This document shows positions 12,985 through 22,966 of a stretch of DNA of 64,000 bases, one piece after another. Every line of letters begins with the position of its first letter. Positions within the stretch are counted from its first letter, which is position 1. The notes under the pieces were generated by a model. The model did no database searches. It saw only the letters and a list, made by a program, of their open reading frames with translations, and had not been told where the DNA came from. The DNA comes from Sphagnum compactum (lineage: Eukaryota > Bryophyta > Sphagnopsida > Sphagnales): contig OZ234497.1 of NCBI GenBank assembly GCA_965153455.1, positions 13,316,302-13,380,301 on the forward strand. The letters run 5' to 3'. The position numbers and the translations under genes were made by a program.

Positions 12985-13102
12985 TTTTGACAACTGCTCT
13001 CTTCAGAAGTTGCTGAACTAAACAAAGTCCCACAAATCCCTCATTTTGACAGCTGCTCTCTTCAGAAGTTGCTGACCTAAACAAAGTCCCACAAATCCCT
13101 CA
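12985..13102. repeat. Perfectly spaced 59-bp tandem duplication 3' of the AP2/ERF gene
   Basis: Copies 12985-13043 and 13044-13102 share CTCTCTTCAGAAGTTGCTGA and AACAAAGTCCCACAAATCCC. They differ at about two positions. The pair lies 74 bp beyond the AP2/ERF stop codon, so it could fall in the 3' untranslated region. Confidence 0.9.
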
Positions 13103-13175
13103 TTTTCATGGATCCAAAATAACACAGATCACTCTCTTACATCCTGACAATGGGTGTTTGTTTCCTGTTGTAGGC

Positions 13176-14285
13176 CTACTTCCAGTACTGAAAACGATCG
13201 TTCAAGTCCAATTCAGGAGAATGATTGTCCAAGTCGATTTCAGGTAAAAAATCCTCAAGTGTAGGGAAGTCCCATTGGTTCACAAGCTTCTCACTGGAAA
13301 AATTCTCATCTGCAGGAGAGTCCCGTTGGCTCACTTGTTCCTCACTGGCCACTGCCTTTCCCTCCAAACTTGCTGATGTGGTTGCCTCTTCCTCCAAGTT
13401 CTCCACTGGTGAAGCAACGTTATGGTGAGAGCGATCATCAGACAAATGCTCAACTGCTTTTATAGCACACTCCTGGACTTCACCTAGCTCCTTCTTATTG
13501 AGGAGCTTGCTACCTGAATGGGTTGCAAGCCAATTAGCGGCCGCGCCGCGCGCTTGAGCGGCTGCTTCTATTGTGTCGAATGTCCCCACCCAAATATATT
13601 GTTTCGGATCCCGCCGCCAAATACTTGATCCAAATCTGTTATTGCGTTCTCGCACCCCTGGGAAGTTCTTGGAGGCCCACACCTTCTTCCGTTTGGCATG
13701 CGATGCATTAGAGCTTTCGCCTGCTTTCTCTCCATTCGGCAGAAAATACTCACATAGTTTTTTGCGAAGATTGTAGTCCAGGGAACGAACGTATCGGAGA
13801 TAAAAGCCAATACAAGTTCGCTTAACTCCCTGAAAAACTCCTGCCGCTCTGTCAAGTTCTTCAAGTCCTTGGAAGGCCTCATGTAATTGAACAACCAACG
13901 CTTCCTCAGAACCTTCGTTTAGACCTCCCAAACCTTCCGAATCCGGGTTCGGAACTCCCGATTTGGCACGTTCCGTAGCTTGCCCCGAAATTTTTCGAAC
14001 TTCGTCAAGCACTCCCGATTTGGCGGCAAGTTCCGTATCGTGACCCGCCTCAACCCCAACTGAAGATCCTGCAGGGTTCTGGGACTGAGAAGCTAAAGAA
14101 ACAGTGGGAAATTGCAAACCGTCTACTGCATCTGTAGTCGCATTGCCGCCAAACTTCTCTGAACTTCTCACTTCCGACTCGCGATTAACTCGGGCCCTCC
14201 CGGCTCTGGGCTGCGGCGGCCTGTAGCGTGGGACATAGCCGTCACCGCCGCCCTTACCCATCTTGGGATCGATACACCACAACAA
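13176..14285 (-). CDS. AP2/ERF-domain transcription factor (divergent)
   Basis: A 369-residue uninterrupted frame from an ATG at 14285. The in-frame ATG at 14261 (MGKGGGDGY) may be the real start and gives 361 residues. Residues about 208-262 match a single AP2/ERF DNA-binding domain: FPGVRERNNRFGSSIW, then YIWVGTFDTIEAAAQA, then GAAANWL. The GVR start and the WVGTFDT strand are well kept. The usual WGxWxAEIR core is replaced by RFGSSIW, and AYD by ARG. A basic KRKK precedes the domain (198-201) and could serve nuclear import. The N-terminus is low-complexity; residues 130-182 look helical (LHEAFQGLEELDRAAG). The C-terminus (about 296-365) is acidic with repeated aromatic/acidic patches (WDFPTLEDFLPEIDL, ELDLND), as in activation regions. 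The ELDLND end also resembles a DLN-type repression motif, so the sign of regulation is open. Subfamily is not clear. Family members regulate development or stress genes. Confidence 0.82.
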   Translation of the reverse strand: MLWCIDPKMGKGGGDGYVPRYRPPQPRAGRARVNRESEVRSSEKFGGNATTDAVDGLQFPTVSLASQSQNPAGSSVGVEAGHDTELAAKSGVLDEVRKISGQATERAKSGVPNPDSEGLGGLNEGSEEALVVQLHEAFQGLEELDRAAGVFQGVKRTCIGFYLRYVRSLDYNLRKKLCEYFLPNGEKAGESSNASHAKRKKVWASKNFPGVRERNNRFGSSIWRRDPKQYIWVGTFDTIEAAAQARGAAANWLATHSGSKLLNKKELGEVQECAIKAVEHLSDDRSHHNVASPVENLEEEATTSASLEGKAVASEEQVSQRDSPADENFSSEKLVNQWDFPTLEDFLPEIDLDNHSPELDLNDRFQYWK

Positions 14286-14798
14286 GGTCTTAATCTACAG
14301 CAAGCGCCTTTCCCTTCGGTCACCTTCAATCAGACGATCACGCCTCTCCTTCTCCCTCTTCGGACCAGGTAAAAGAAATCCGCAACTACAATTCCCTCAA
14401 ATTCTACAATAGGGGCAATAGCTGCAGCTTTCGCTTGATCAGCTCAAACAAATGACGAAAACGAAACAAAGAACAAACACTATTGCTGATCACAACAACA
14501 TTCTCGCCTCAAAAGGGCTTAACGCACAGACCTCACTTGCCACTCCTACTTTCATGGACCACTTGAAAACTAGCGTCTAAACAACTAGAGTTCTGGGAAT
14601 TTCATTTACAGATGCGTTGCAGCTCTTTCTGCGCTGCATTCGGCGCCCCATGGCCGCAAAAACAAGGGTTTCCACTCTGGACAAACTCAAGGAACTAGAT
14701 TTCTTAGCATTCATTTATAAATGCATTGCCCCCCTTTCTGCCATGGAGAGCAATGTGAGTCTGAAAGTCACAAATGGGGGCTTTGGCAGCAACCTCCC
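14286..14798. promoter_or_regulatory. Upstream region of the AP2/ERF gene
   Basis: Lies 5' of the minus-strand AP2/ERF start and is less AT-rich than the flanks. No TATA box can be fixed with confidence. Within it, TTCATTTACAGATGCGTTGC (about 14599-14618) is imperfectly repeated as TTCATTTATAAATGCATTGC (about 14710-14729), each followed by TTTCTGC. This suggests a local duplication. The short plus-strand frame at 14617-14883 has no recognised domain. Confidence 0.35.
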
Positions 14799-14980
14799 AC
14801 ATTGCCCACCACTTTGCCCTCCTTTGGGCACCACTGAAGCACCACATTGCCCCACCACTTTGCCCTCCTTTGGGCACCAGTGAAGCACCACATTGCCCAC
14901 CACTTTGCCCTCCTTTGGGCACCAGTGAAGCACTACATTGCCCACCAATTTGCCCTCCTTTGGGCACCACTGTAGCCCTC
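14799..14980. repeat. 45-bp minisatellite, about four copies
   Basis: Units start with ACATTGCCCACCACTTTGCC at 14799, 14844, 14890 and 14935. Copy 2 has one extra C, making it 46 bp. Each holds CTCCTTTGGGCACCA followed by GTGAAGCACC or a variant. Degenerate sequence of the same kind continues to about 15025. Because 45 is divisible by three, both strands show open repetitive frames (for example 14704-15246 minus). The frame break in copy 2 and the lack of any domain argue against a protein. Confidence 0.9.
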
Positions 14981-15025
14981 CTTGGCCCACCCTCCTTTGC
15001 CCACCACTGAAGCGCTTGGGCACGG

Positions 15026-16177
15026 AGGTGGAGTCTCACGGCTGCAAGCTGCGCCCCAAATAAAGAGAAGTCCAAGAACAAGGGTAAAAAAAGGTTATTA
15101 TAATAGTAAATTTTTTTATCTAACTGTGTAAGGACAATTCTGGAGACTTTCCAGAGTCTAGAAACTCTTTTTTTCTTTTTAACAACACTGAGAACTCCAG
15201 CAGCACTTCTTACGCATGTATTTGATATGTAAATTATTTTCATCAATTTTCAGATTTCTTTTCTTTGATTTAATAATCTTTGTGTATGTGCATATATTAT
15301 AGTTGTTTTTGAAGTAATTTTTCAAAACATATTTTTCAATTTGATAAATTTTAATATATAAATGTATCCCTAATATACAAATATGTTTTAGGGTTACTAT
15401 TCTTAATTATTTGTGGAGCTTTTATTTGTTGATTTATAATCTTTCTGTATGTGTATATATTATTGTTGATTTTGAAATTATTCTTATTTTAATTAGTTTA
15501 ATTTTATTTTGTATGTATTGAATGTATTCTTGATCAATTCTTATTTTTGTTTTGTATATGATTTTTTTGTCAAATCATGGATGATGGAAGACTATATATG
15601 TGGATTTGTTTTACAATTGAAGATGAGATGACAATTATTGTAATTCCTCCATTGGTGGAAGGATTTTTGCCATCCATAGTTGTTGCACCTCCATTGGTGC
15701 AATTATCAATTGTTAACTGGTGTCATAAGGAAAAAAAAAGAACAAATGATGAGACATAGAGTCATATTGTTCTTGTTAACATCTTCGACTTATATGAAAA
15801 AGGGCGAAAGCATTTTCACAAATCTTGTTTGTTGTTTAAACATTGGACACACATTTGCAACAATCACCATTATCGATTGTCAAAATTCATCTAACAATGT
15901 TGGTTGTTTTTATTCATCCAACAATATTTGTTTTTTTCATCTAAAAGTGGCAACTTTTTTTCCATTAATATTGCCCTACTTTGAACATGTCTTTTTTCTA
16001 TGTCAATCAGAGGTTTGTGTGGTGATAGTTTTAAACTTGTTGAATGGTTATGGCGAAGCAAAAGACTTTGAATAACATGTTGTCACACAAATAAATAGAA
16101 GATGGAGGTGAACTGAGAACATGATTTTGTAGCACTAAATGTTAAATTGGAATTGGAACATTCTATGAAGACAAAAG
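15026..16177. other. AT-rich intergenic DNA, possible 5' part of the neighbouring transposon
   Basis: Very AT-rich to about 15570. Frames at 15577-15759 and 15680-16075 carry no domain. Around 16051-16090 the plus strand reads MAKQKTLNNMLSHK before a stop, which could be the decayed N-terminus of the pogo-like transposase that follows. This is a guess from position and frame. Confidence 0.35.
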
Positions 16178-17010
16178 TTGCAAAAAGAAGTGGGCCCACC
16201 CAAGAAACAAATTGAAGTAGTCTTGCTTACACCAAAAGTGGAGAAGCTTGAAAGATCAACACCAAAGAAGGGTAAAGGAAATTACACAAATTGGTTTGTG
16301 CCTTTTCTTTGGGATCCTATTCATGTAATAATGAAACAACATCGAAGTTTCACACATGTTTTACAATACTTGCAATTGAAGTATAAGTTGCCAAGAGAAA
16401 TGAAAAACATTTATGAAAATTTGAATAGAGGTTATTTAGGCAAGTGGTTTACTGGGATAGGGGAGTTGACAATGTCAAACAATTTATTTTTAAGGAAATA
16501 ATTGCTTACACTAGGGGTGCACAACATGTTTATGTCGTGTCTAAGTTTCCTACACTTGAAAAGGAGTCTAAGTTTCCTACACTTGAAAAGGAGATTATTG
16601 TGCTACTCAAAGCACATCAAGATGTTGGTCAACCTTTGTATGCTACAATAGTGCAAGGAATGATCAAAACTCTCATCCAAAAAAGGGGAACATAATTTAT
16701 ATAATTATAATGATAAGAGTGGATTTATAATTTTGCTTCCTTGGGCACAAAATTTTGTGGAACCAACTTGGATTGGACTTTTAGAAAAGCCACTAGTGCT
16801 GCTAGAAAACTTCCTAATGATTGGGAGTTACAAGGCTTACAAATGGCACAAAGAACAACCTATTTTGTCAAGGCATATTCAATTCCACTAGAGTTATTGG
16901 TGAACACAAACCAAATTAGAATTCATTTTGTTCCAACAAGAGGAACTCGAACTTGAGTAAAAAAAGGACTATAGGGTTCATGGTTTCTATAAGGATTGTA
17001 AGGATTATAA
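16178..17010 (+). pseudogene. Decayed pogo/Tigger-like (DDE_1) transposase
   Basis: Three frames read in order as one protein. 16178-16501 gives NWFVPFLWDPIHVIMKQHRS and NLNRGYLGKWFTG. 16500-16695 gives IIVLLKAHQDVGQPLYATIV followed by QGMIKTLIQKRGT. 16741-16956 gives NLDWTFRKATSAARKLPNDW, then AQRTTYFVKAYSIPLELLVN, then the block NTNQIRIHFVPTRGTRT. This order matches plant DDE_1 (pogo/Tigger, Tc1-mariner superfamily) transposases. In these the last block is normally NTDQTGV, with the first catalytic Asp. Here that codon (16909-16911) is Asn. Stops and shifts separate the blocks, and the rest of the catalytic domain is missing after about 17010. A 27-bp in-frame duplication lies inside. It sits between the AP2/ERF gene and the LRR exon. 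Confidence 0.75.
16540..16593 (+). repeat. 27-bp tandem duplication inside the transposase remnant
   Basis: The units 16540-16566 and 16567-16593 are identical and encode SKFPTLEKE twice in frame. Perfect identity against a decayed background suggests a recent slippage or repair event. Confidence 0.95.
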
Positions 17011-17159
17011 AGACTATAAAGATATTTCCAACCCCATGAACTGAATATAAGGACTTCATTATATAATCAAACCACTCTAAATGGAATATTTTAAAACTTA
17101 ATGTATACACTATACAAGATTCCAAATGAGTTCTATTCACAATAGTCCAGATAGCCAAA

Positions 17160-17472
17160 GTCCTTACAATATCTCTCACATCTTATGTTCAAAACTTACG
17201 AAATAAATTTCATTAAATCCTGTTCCTCAAGATATTTCACACAATACCAAAAGCACATCCCAATTCCTCTAAAAATTTTCAGTTATGGTTTAATTTAATT
17301 TTCAACCAAATCATTCAATATTTAATAACTTCTACATCATAAGTCCAAATGATGAAACTAAGCCAGTGCACCCCTCCTTGTCAAGAGCTTTCCGAAGATA
17401 CTAAGAGCGCAGTCTGAAAGACCAGAGTGTGGGAGATCTCAATGTACAAACAACCTACCTTCATAGATAGAT
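17160..17472 (+). repeat. Dispersed repeat family R, copy A
   Basis: One of four related copies in the window (others at 47272-47720, 57618-58070 and 60470-60821). Shared blocks in the same order are: AATATCTCTCACATC, AAATTTCATTAAATCCT, CACATCCCAATTCCTCTAAA, TGCACCCCTCC, AGAGCTTTCC, GGGAGATCTCAA and the closing CTACC(TTC)TTCATAGATAG. This copy lacks the 5' CCTGTGCCnTTGGCCC block seen in copies B and C. It directly follows the pogo-like remnant. Confidence 0.8.
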
Positions 17473-18099
17473 GTTTGTGTGCATCCCATATACATACATA
17501 CACATATATATAGCCTGGCTGCTCCCATCAACCTACTACAACAAAGTAGGTCAATCATTGCTATTTTTAAAAAACGAAAAAAAAAAGAGAAAAAAAAGTA
17601 GATAGTAAGTTGTAACCAGTGTTGGGCCAGTGTTTGGCAGTTCTTTATTTTTGGGAAGAACCTCTGGTTCCAGTTTTAGTTCTAAGCATAAATAGAATGG
17701 GGAATCCAGTTTTGGGTCCGGTTCTTCAAAAAGTAAATTCCAGTTTCAATTTGGAAAGCCACAACCGGTTCTGCATGACTCAAATTGAAATTGACCTCCA
17801 ATAGGCCCTAGGTTCTAGTTAATCTGTTTTCCATAAACATTTTTTTCCAAAAATCTCAGCAACATTTCCCTATTTCCATTAGACAGTGGCCAAATTTCAC
17901 CCAATTTTTTGGCCAGAGTGAACCAACACCCACAAGCACACCACCCTGGACATATGCATGGTGTGTGAACATGACACCTATTTTCATTGGGTTTTTGTTC
18001 CCTAGCTAACTTCATAGCTAAGGGTCCTAAAAATGTGCCAAGGGTTCTAAAATTGGGGTTCATTCAACTGTATGACCTCAAAACAGGAAAATGGAGGTT
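17473..18099. other. Repeat debris with a GTGAACCAACACCC family copy
   Basis: Includes a CATA-rich microsatellite-like run (about 17490-17512), a region of GGTTC/GAACC words (17620-17830), and one copy of the GTGAACCAACACCCAC dispersed family at about 17911-17960, preceded by GGCCAGA. No gene is seen. The minus-strand 82-residue frame (17815-18063) has no recognisable domain. Confidence 0.5.
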
Positions 18100-18883
18100 T
18101 TCAATCGCCAAAAGTGACAATTTTTTTTTTTAACATTGCCATATTTTTATAGTTGGTTTCTAAGTGTATAGCTAAAAATATACAAGGCTGATTAAATTTT
18201 TTGTATTTCATATTTTTTATAGCCAGATTTGGCTAAATCTTCCTAGGGATGATCGCCACTTTTTCTACAGCTTCATGTGGATGATAACCACTTTAGCTCC
18301 AAACAAAAAATCCCTAAGAAAAACCTTGACTCTGACAAATCAGGTTGTATTTAGGTGGTGAAAATTCGCAGCAACATGGCCAAGGCAATTTTTTGAAAAT
18401 TTCCCCAAAAAAAAAAGCCACATTTTGAGGAAAAAAAGTTATGGAATTGCCAAGATTTTTGGAGAATTTGGGCATATTTTTTAACTTTCTTGTTTTGAAA
18501 TCGCCATATTTAGCTAGTATAGTCTAGTGGTTGGCCAACATTCAATAGGATTTCTAGACTTTCTACTTCTCTAATCTTCTTGTGGCTGATCGCCACTTTT
18601 GGTGCGACATGAAAAGATTGAAAAAACACCTTGACTCTAACACCCTGATTTAGTTTGAACATGGGATGTTTATGATGCTTAGAAGCAGCATTTTTTTTCG
18701 TATGCGAAATCTGAAAATGAGGTGCAACCCCCTCTCAAAGGGTTTTTTGTGAATTTGTTTCAAAACATTCGCCAGAAAAGTAGAGGAAAAAAGTCGAGTT
18801 CACCACATTTAGACTATATGCTCCTACAGGTAGTTGAAAAAAATTAGCTTCCTGTCTGTCCTGTAGCCAAACCTGGCTAAATC
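18100..18883. repeat. Diverged repeat with GATCGCCACTTT blocks and AGCC...GGCT palindromes
   Basis: The words GATGATCGCCACTTTT (about 18247) and GCTGATCGCCACTTTT (about 18586), each followed some way on by CACCTTGACTCTAAC or AACCTTGACTCTGAC, mark two diverged copies of a unit about 340 bp long. AGCCAGATTTGGCTAAATC (about 18222) and AGCCAAACCTGGCTAAATCC (about 18865) are copies of a palindromic motif also found near 10160, 21655 and 34150. The segment lies just beyond the LRR exon's splice donor, so if that gene is intact this is intron sequence. Confidence 0.55.
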
Positions 18884-18975
18884 CTACATCATAAAATTGG
18901 AAGGACAAAAAACAGAAAAATACTTGCTTAGAAGCAAATTAAAAGGATTGTAATGGTTGTTACCATGATACATAC

Positions 18976-19633
18976 CTTCTGTGATGTCGCCAGTGAGATT
19001 GTTGCTGTCAATGAAGAGTTGCCGAAGATTGCTGATGTTGTAAATCCCGCGGGGCATACTCCCATGGAGCTGGTTAGAGGGGATGACTAGGCTCTGAAGA
19101 CTTGTGCAATTAGCAAGCTCTGATGGAATCTCCCCAGTCAGCTCATTTGTACTCAGAACCAAGTTTTGCAAGGCTTGCAGCTTCCCCAGAGTAGCGGGGA
19201 TACTGCCAGTGAGCTGATTGTTGTCCAGCTGCAGTGTCGTCAGATTACTGCAGTTGCCAAGCTCCGGGGGAATGGAACCAGATAACATGTTTTGGGTCAA
19301 GTTCAAATATTGCAACTCTTCAAGCTTCCCAAGGCTGGGAGAAATAGGACCAGCAAGCCCTGCTTTAGCGACTACCAGGGAGGTCACAAGCCCCGATTGA
19401 GAACAACCCACTCCTTCCCAATTGCATGGCGATGCATCAGAAGCCCTCCAGTTGCCAAGAGCAGTTCCCTGGGACTCGAGGCCATTCTTGAAATCTAGTA
19501 GAGCTAACCCATCTGCAGACAACCCTTCTGTTCCATGACTACAAAACACGCAGAGAATGGCTACGATAACAAAAAAAATCTTGCAACTAATATGATGCGC
19601 TAGTGAGCTGAATGTCACACTGTATTCCGTCAT
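18976..19633 (-). CDS. Leucine-rich-repeat receptor(-like kinase), first exon, partial
   Basis: From the ATG at 19633 the exon encodes 219 residues plus one base. It holds a hydrophobic signal segment (about 18-34, IFFVIVAILCVF) and an LRRNT_2 cap (39-78: DGLALLDFKNGL, CNWEGVGC). About five LRRs follow (LVVAKAGLAGPISPSLGKL, LNLTQNMLSGSIPPELGN, LDNNQLTGSIPATLGK, LSTNELTGEIPSELAN and IPSNQLHGSMPRGI), leading into FIDSNNLTGDITE. This is the extracellular start of a plant plasma-membrane LRR receptor. After AGAAG comes GTATGTAT, a strong donor at 18975. Reading on would end at a stop at 18884 after non-LRR sequence, so I end the exon at 18976 (phase 1). No further LRR, transmembrane or kinase exon is visible on this strand down to the left edge. 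Either the intron is very long or the gene is truncated. Neighbouring repeats favour the second but do not prove it. Confidence 0.78.
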
Positions 19634-20830
19634 TCTTGCGATTTTACTTTCTCTTCAAACAAAACGGAACTCAGTTACCCAACATTAGATTGTTGCTGCA
19701 AACCATTCTGTTGAAAGTGGCATAGAGACAAGAAGTTCAAAGATGTTTGGCTTTAAAGTTCTGAATACTCCCACAATGGAAAGGTGCCTAACAGCCGCAA
19801 TTGTATGATATGATGGGTTGGGCCCAGGAGCGCGGCTTTCAGGAAAATCAGGGCCGACAAGTTGAGGCGTCAGCTGAGAGTGGTGGGCCTGCAAATTATG
19901 AGAAAGTCCGGTCTGCTCCCGACGGCTTTACTTTACATAAAGGACTGAACCTGCCGATTCTGCAGGTTTTCAGGCGTTGCTATTTTCCATATTCGGCTAC
20001 ACAGTGGCATATCATAACCTTCTACTACCTACCTAGACTATTTAAAGACCTACCTAGCTACTTTAAAACCAACATAAGCAGCACATTCAGTCCTTTATGC
20101 CAGGGGGCCAGTTATGGCTCCTAGTTCTCCAAATGGCTCACTATACTAGGCTCGCCTTTTGGCTCACTAGGAACCATAACTGGTACCTAGTGACTGCTCA
20201 CTAGTACATAAAGGTTGACCCTCATCCATGGAAAGGTACAGATTTTTTGTTATGACCAGTACGCTCTTACTTACAGACATTACAAACTGATTTTTGCAGC
20301 TGTAAGAGCCCACCATTCAAACTGATAAATTATGGCAGGTAACTTGCCCGCCCCTTACATTCAAAAGATGATGAAATCCCGCCAAACTTTATAAAGGGGG
20401 AGGAAAGAAATAAAGTGCAAGGACCAGAGTCCAGGCAGACAAAAGAGCCCCAAAGAGGCGAGCCACACAGAGGAAAGGAAACCACTAAGTACCAAAACTT
20501 CCACCCGTCGCATGAAGCATATCAACTAAAGAAAGGGGAGGTAAAGCTGATAAAGATTTAAACCTGTCAGAACGATTTGGGAGGCCAGTGCAGTCTAGAG
20601 AATGGTTATTGGGTGGACCTGGCCGAGCCCCAGGTAGCTGCAACCCGGGTCTCAGCAATGGTCATTATCTGATGTAATTCTCACTCGGGTGAGATTCTGC
20701 CCCCCTAGTCTTACTTTGCTCAATCTCTGAGCCTCTCCATGTTCTGTGTGCCAGTTATGTTTCTATTGGGGCAGAATCTCTCACCTCAGTGACAATTGGG
20801 TGATGTGGAGAAGCTGACTGTGTGAAAGGT
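19634..20830. promoter_or_regulatory. Upstream region of the LRR exon with several inverted repeats
   Basis: Region 5' of the LRR start. It holds three inverted-repeat structures. CATAAAGGACTGAA (19936-19949) pairs exactly with 20086-20099. CCAGTTATGGCTCCTAGT (20108-20125) pairs with 20166-20183 with one mismatch. A third structure at 20677-20797 is listed separately. No TATA box is assigned. The 107-residue plus-strand frame at 19801-20124 shows no domain. Confidence 0.4.
20677..20797. mobile_element. Short inverted-repeat element (MITE-like or hairpin)
   Basis: The left arm 20677-20703 (AATTCTCACTCGGGTGAGAT, then TCTGCCCC) pairs with the right arm 20768-20797 (GGGGCAGAATCTCTCACCTC, then AGTGACAATT). 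There are about two mismatches and a 2-base bulge. The loop is about 64 bases. No clear target-site duplication was found, so element status is uncertain. Confidence 0.5.
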
Positions 20831-21269
20831 TAACCGGTAGTGTGCTGCTGACGTTGAGGGATTCATTTCTTTCAAACTCTTCCAAATTTCCTTCCAAAGT
20901 CCCTTTGATATTGCATGTTGGTATTATAATATATGACTATCTGGTGTTGTCTGGCAGTGTCTGAGGCTGAGAGTAGAAAATTTGGCAAACCTTGGGATCT
21001 CTAAGTCAAGTTTTGCAAGACCAAATATATACATTGGTGTCGATGAAATGCATGCCACTGACTTATGGTGAGTCACAGTTTGACTCACAACTCTTGCAAA
21101 TTGGTCAAGCATGTGAAACGCTAGATAGTTAGAAAATATTAGTGGAAGCTGATGTGATCACAAAATATGTGATCACAGCAACTTAATGCAAAGATGTCAT
21201 AATTAAGGAGCTTTCAATATTGGAGACACTTATCATGAACAGTTGTGGCATAAAATAAATTATTTTTCA
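20831..21269. other. Intergenic DNA, nothing recognised
   Basis: No gene or clear repeat. The minus-strand 62-residue frame at 20924-21112 has no motif. Confidence 0.35.
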
Positions 21270-21700
21270 TTTTGTCCAATTTTTGAAAACTTATCAACTA
21301 CTTGTGCTGAAATTTCTAACAATTTATATTAAAGCTTAACATCTGTATGATGCTGATTGTCGGATTTGAACAAAAAGTTCAAAAGTCTAAGAATTACATG
21401 GTCTAGACATACTAGTTGATTTTCTTGGGCACAAACATAAGTTAGTGGCTTATACTATTAATTATAATTACTACATGTCAAAAAATCCAAAATTGAAAAA
21501 GCCACTGCCAAAGTTTAAATTTTAAATTTAATTAATTAATCGACAATAAGTTGTTGAATCTGGTATTGATTAGTACTATCAACAAATTTCCATGTGAGCA
21601 CCATACTTCTTTTTAGGAATTTTTTATCCTAGTGGCAATCATCCCTATGATGATTTAGCCAAATCTGGCTATAAAATAAAAATAAATTATAAGCTTTTCA
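21270..21700. repeat. Dispersed repeat, related to 43490-43770, with palindromic end
   Basis: It shares with 43490-43770 the ordered words CTTGTGCTGAAATTT or GTGCTGAAGTTTT, TTATAATTACTACATGTCAAA or TTATAATCATTACATGCCAAA, and AAAATCCAAAATTGAAAAA or AATTAAAAATCCAAGTGCC, and a following GACAATAAGTTGTTG or GACAATTTGTTGCC. Its right part contains GTGGCAATCATCCCTATGAT and TTTAGCCAAATCTGGCTAT (about 21640-21672), a copy of the palindromic family seen at 18222 and 34150. Confidence 0.6.
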
Positions 21701-22530
21701 TCATCGTTTTCTATGTATGGCTACACAATGACCAAAAAAAACATGAATCTAGTTATCTACCCTTTTTGTTCTCACTTATGAATGATCCCTCATGACTACA
21801 AGATGACTACAAAATTGTCCATAGAATCTAGTATTTCCAAAAAGATCAAATTTCATTAACTTAATGTAGGCCAAATGTTCTACTTATTTTGAACAACATG
21901 TAAATTATTTTAGCATAAACACAAAATTAATTAACATGGTTGTAAAACCTTACCTTGTGCATGTATATGTTTCCTTCGAGAATAAATTGATGATTTCTTA
22001 AGTTTCTCGTAACCATAACATACAAATTGCAGTTGAATAACTTTGGAATATCATCTTGAATACACCTACACACTCAATATGTGATTGTATCAATAGTGCA
22101 AATTAAATCCCTATAAAGGCTAAATTGACACACACACACAACATGAATATAAAGTAGCTAAATTTATGAAGGTTGATAAAACTCATAATAAGTATTTTAG
22201 ATTGACTAGGAGATTCCTACTTGTACCTAAACATTTGACAAAAAGTTGGAACTATCCATTTTTAGTTGAACATTCATGAAGACCTACATTCTAGATTTTT
22301 GAATTATATGTATTTGAATGATCCCCATGATTACAAGGTAAATGCTAAAGAATTGGGTATTCATTGTACATGCAAAATCTAGAGGTATCCAAAAACATTG
22401 GTCATATCGCATTGATTTACATGGGCCAAATGTTCTTCCAATGAAGAACATGCAAGGAACATAAACATAAATGAATCAAGGTTGGAACCTTAACTACAAA
22501 TGATTATAAGTGCATGTGCTCTCCTTGAAC
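21701..22530. other. AT-rich intergenic DNA, no gene seen
   Basis: No frame of note. A short CA tract lies at about 22129-22140. Confidence 0.4.
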
Positions 22531-22755
22531 AAAATCCTTATATATTCAATTTGGGTTGACATAGTCCCTATAATCATGACCAAAGTCCCTACATATTCAA
22601 TTTGGGTGGAAATAGTCCTTATAATCATGACCAACGTCTCTACATATTCAATTTGGGTTTAAGTATTCCCTATAACCATGAATAGAGTCCTTATAGATTG
22701 AGGTTGGGTTGAAGTAGTCTTTTTAAGCATGAACAAAGTCCTTGAAGATTGGGAC
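22531..22755. repeat. 51-bp tandem repeat, about 4.4 copies
   Basis: The core CATATTCAATTTGGGT recurs at 22541, 22592 and 22643, and in a more diverged form near 22693 (TAGATTGAGGTTGGGT) and 22743. Each is followed by AGTCCCTATAATCATGACCA or a variant. Divergence rises to the right. Confidence 0.85.
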
Positions 22756-22966
22756 TTTTTGATAGTCCCCACTATGTTGTCTAGGAGAAGTCCCTAAAAT
22801 TGGTCCATAACATTGTCTTGAAACAATCCATTCAAATTAATCATATTCTACAAGTGTTTTAATTACTTTAGTCATTTATATGTCTATGTTCCTTAGCAAG
22901 TCTTAAACGACCTATATGAATTTGAAGGACTAGTTGTTCTACAAATTGGTTGAAAAACTCCAAATT

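Noticed and set aside
14704-15246. 180-residue minus-strand frame rich in VPKGGQSGGQ repeats
   Set aside because: It is the minus-strand reading of the 45-bp minisatellite. It has no domain, and the unit with an extra base breaks the pattern.
17815-18063. Minus-strand 82-residue frame as a possible second exon of the LRR receptor
   Set aside because: It has no LRR, transmembrane or kinase signature and overlaps the GTGAACCAACACCC dispersed repeat.
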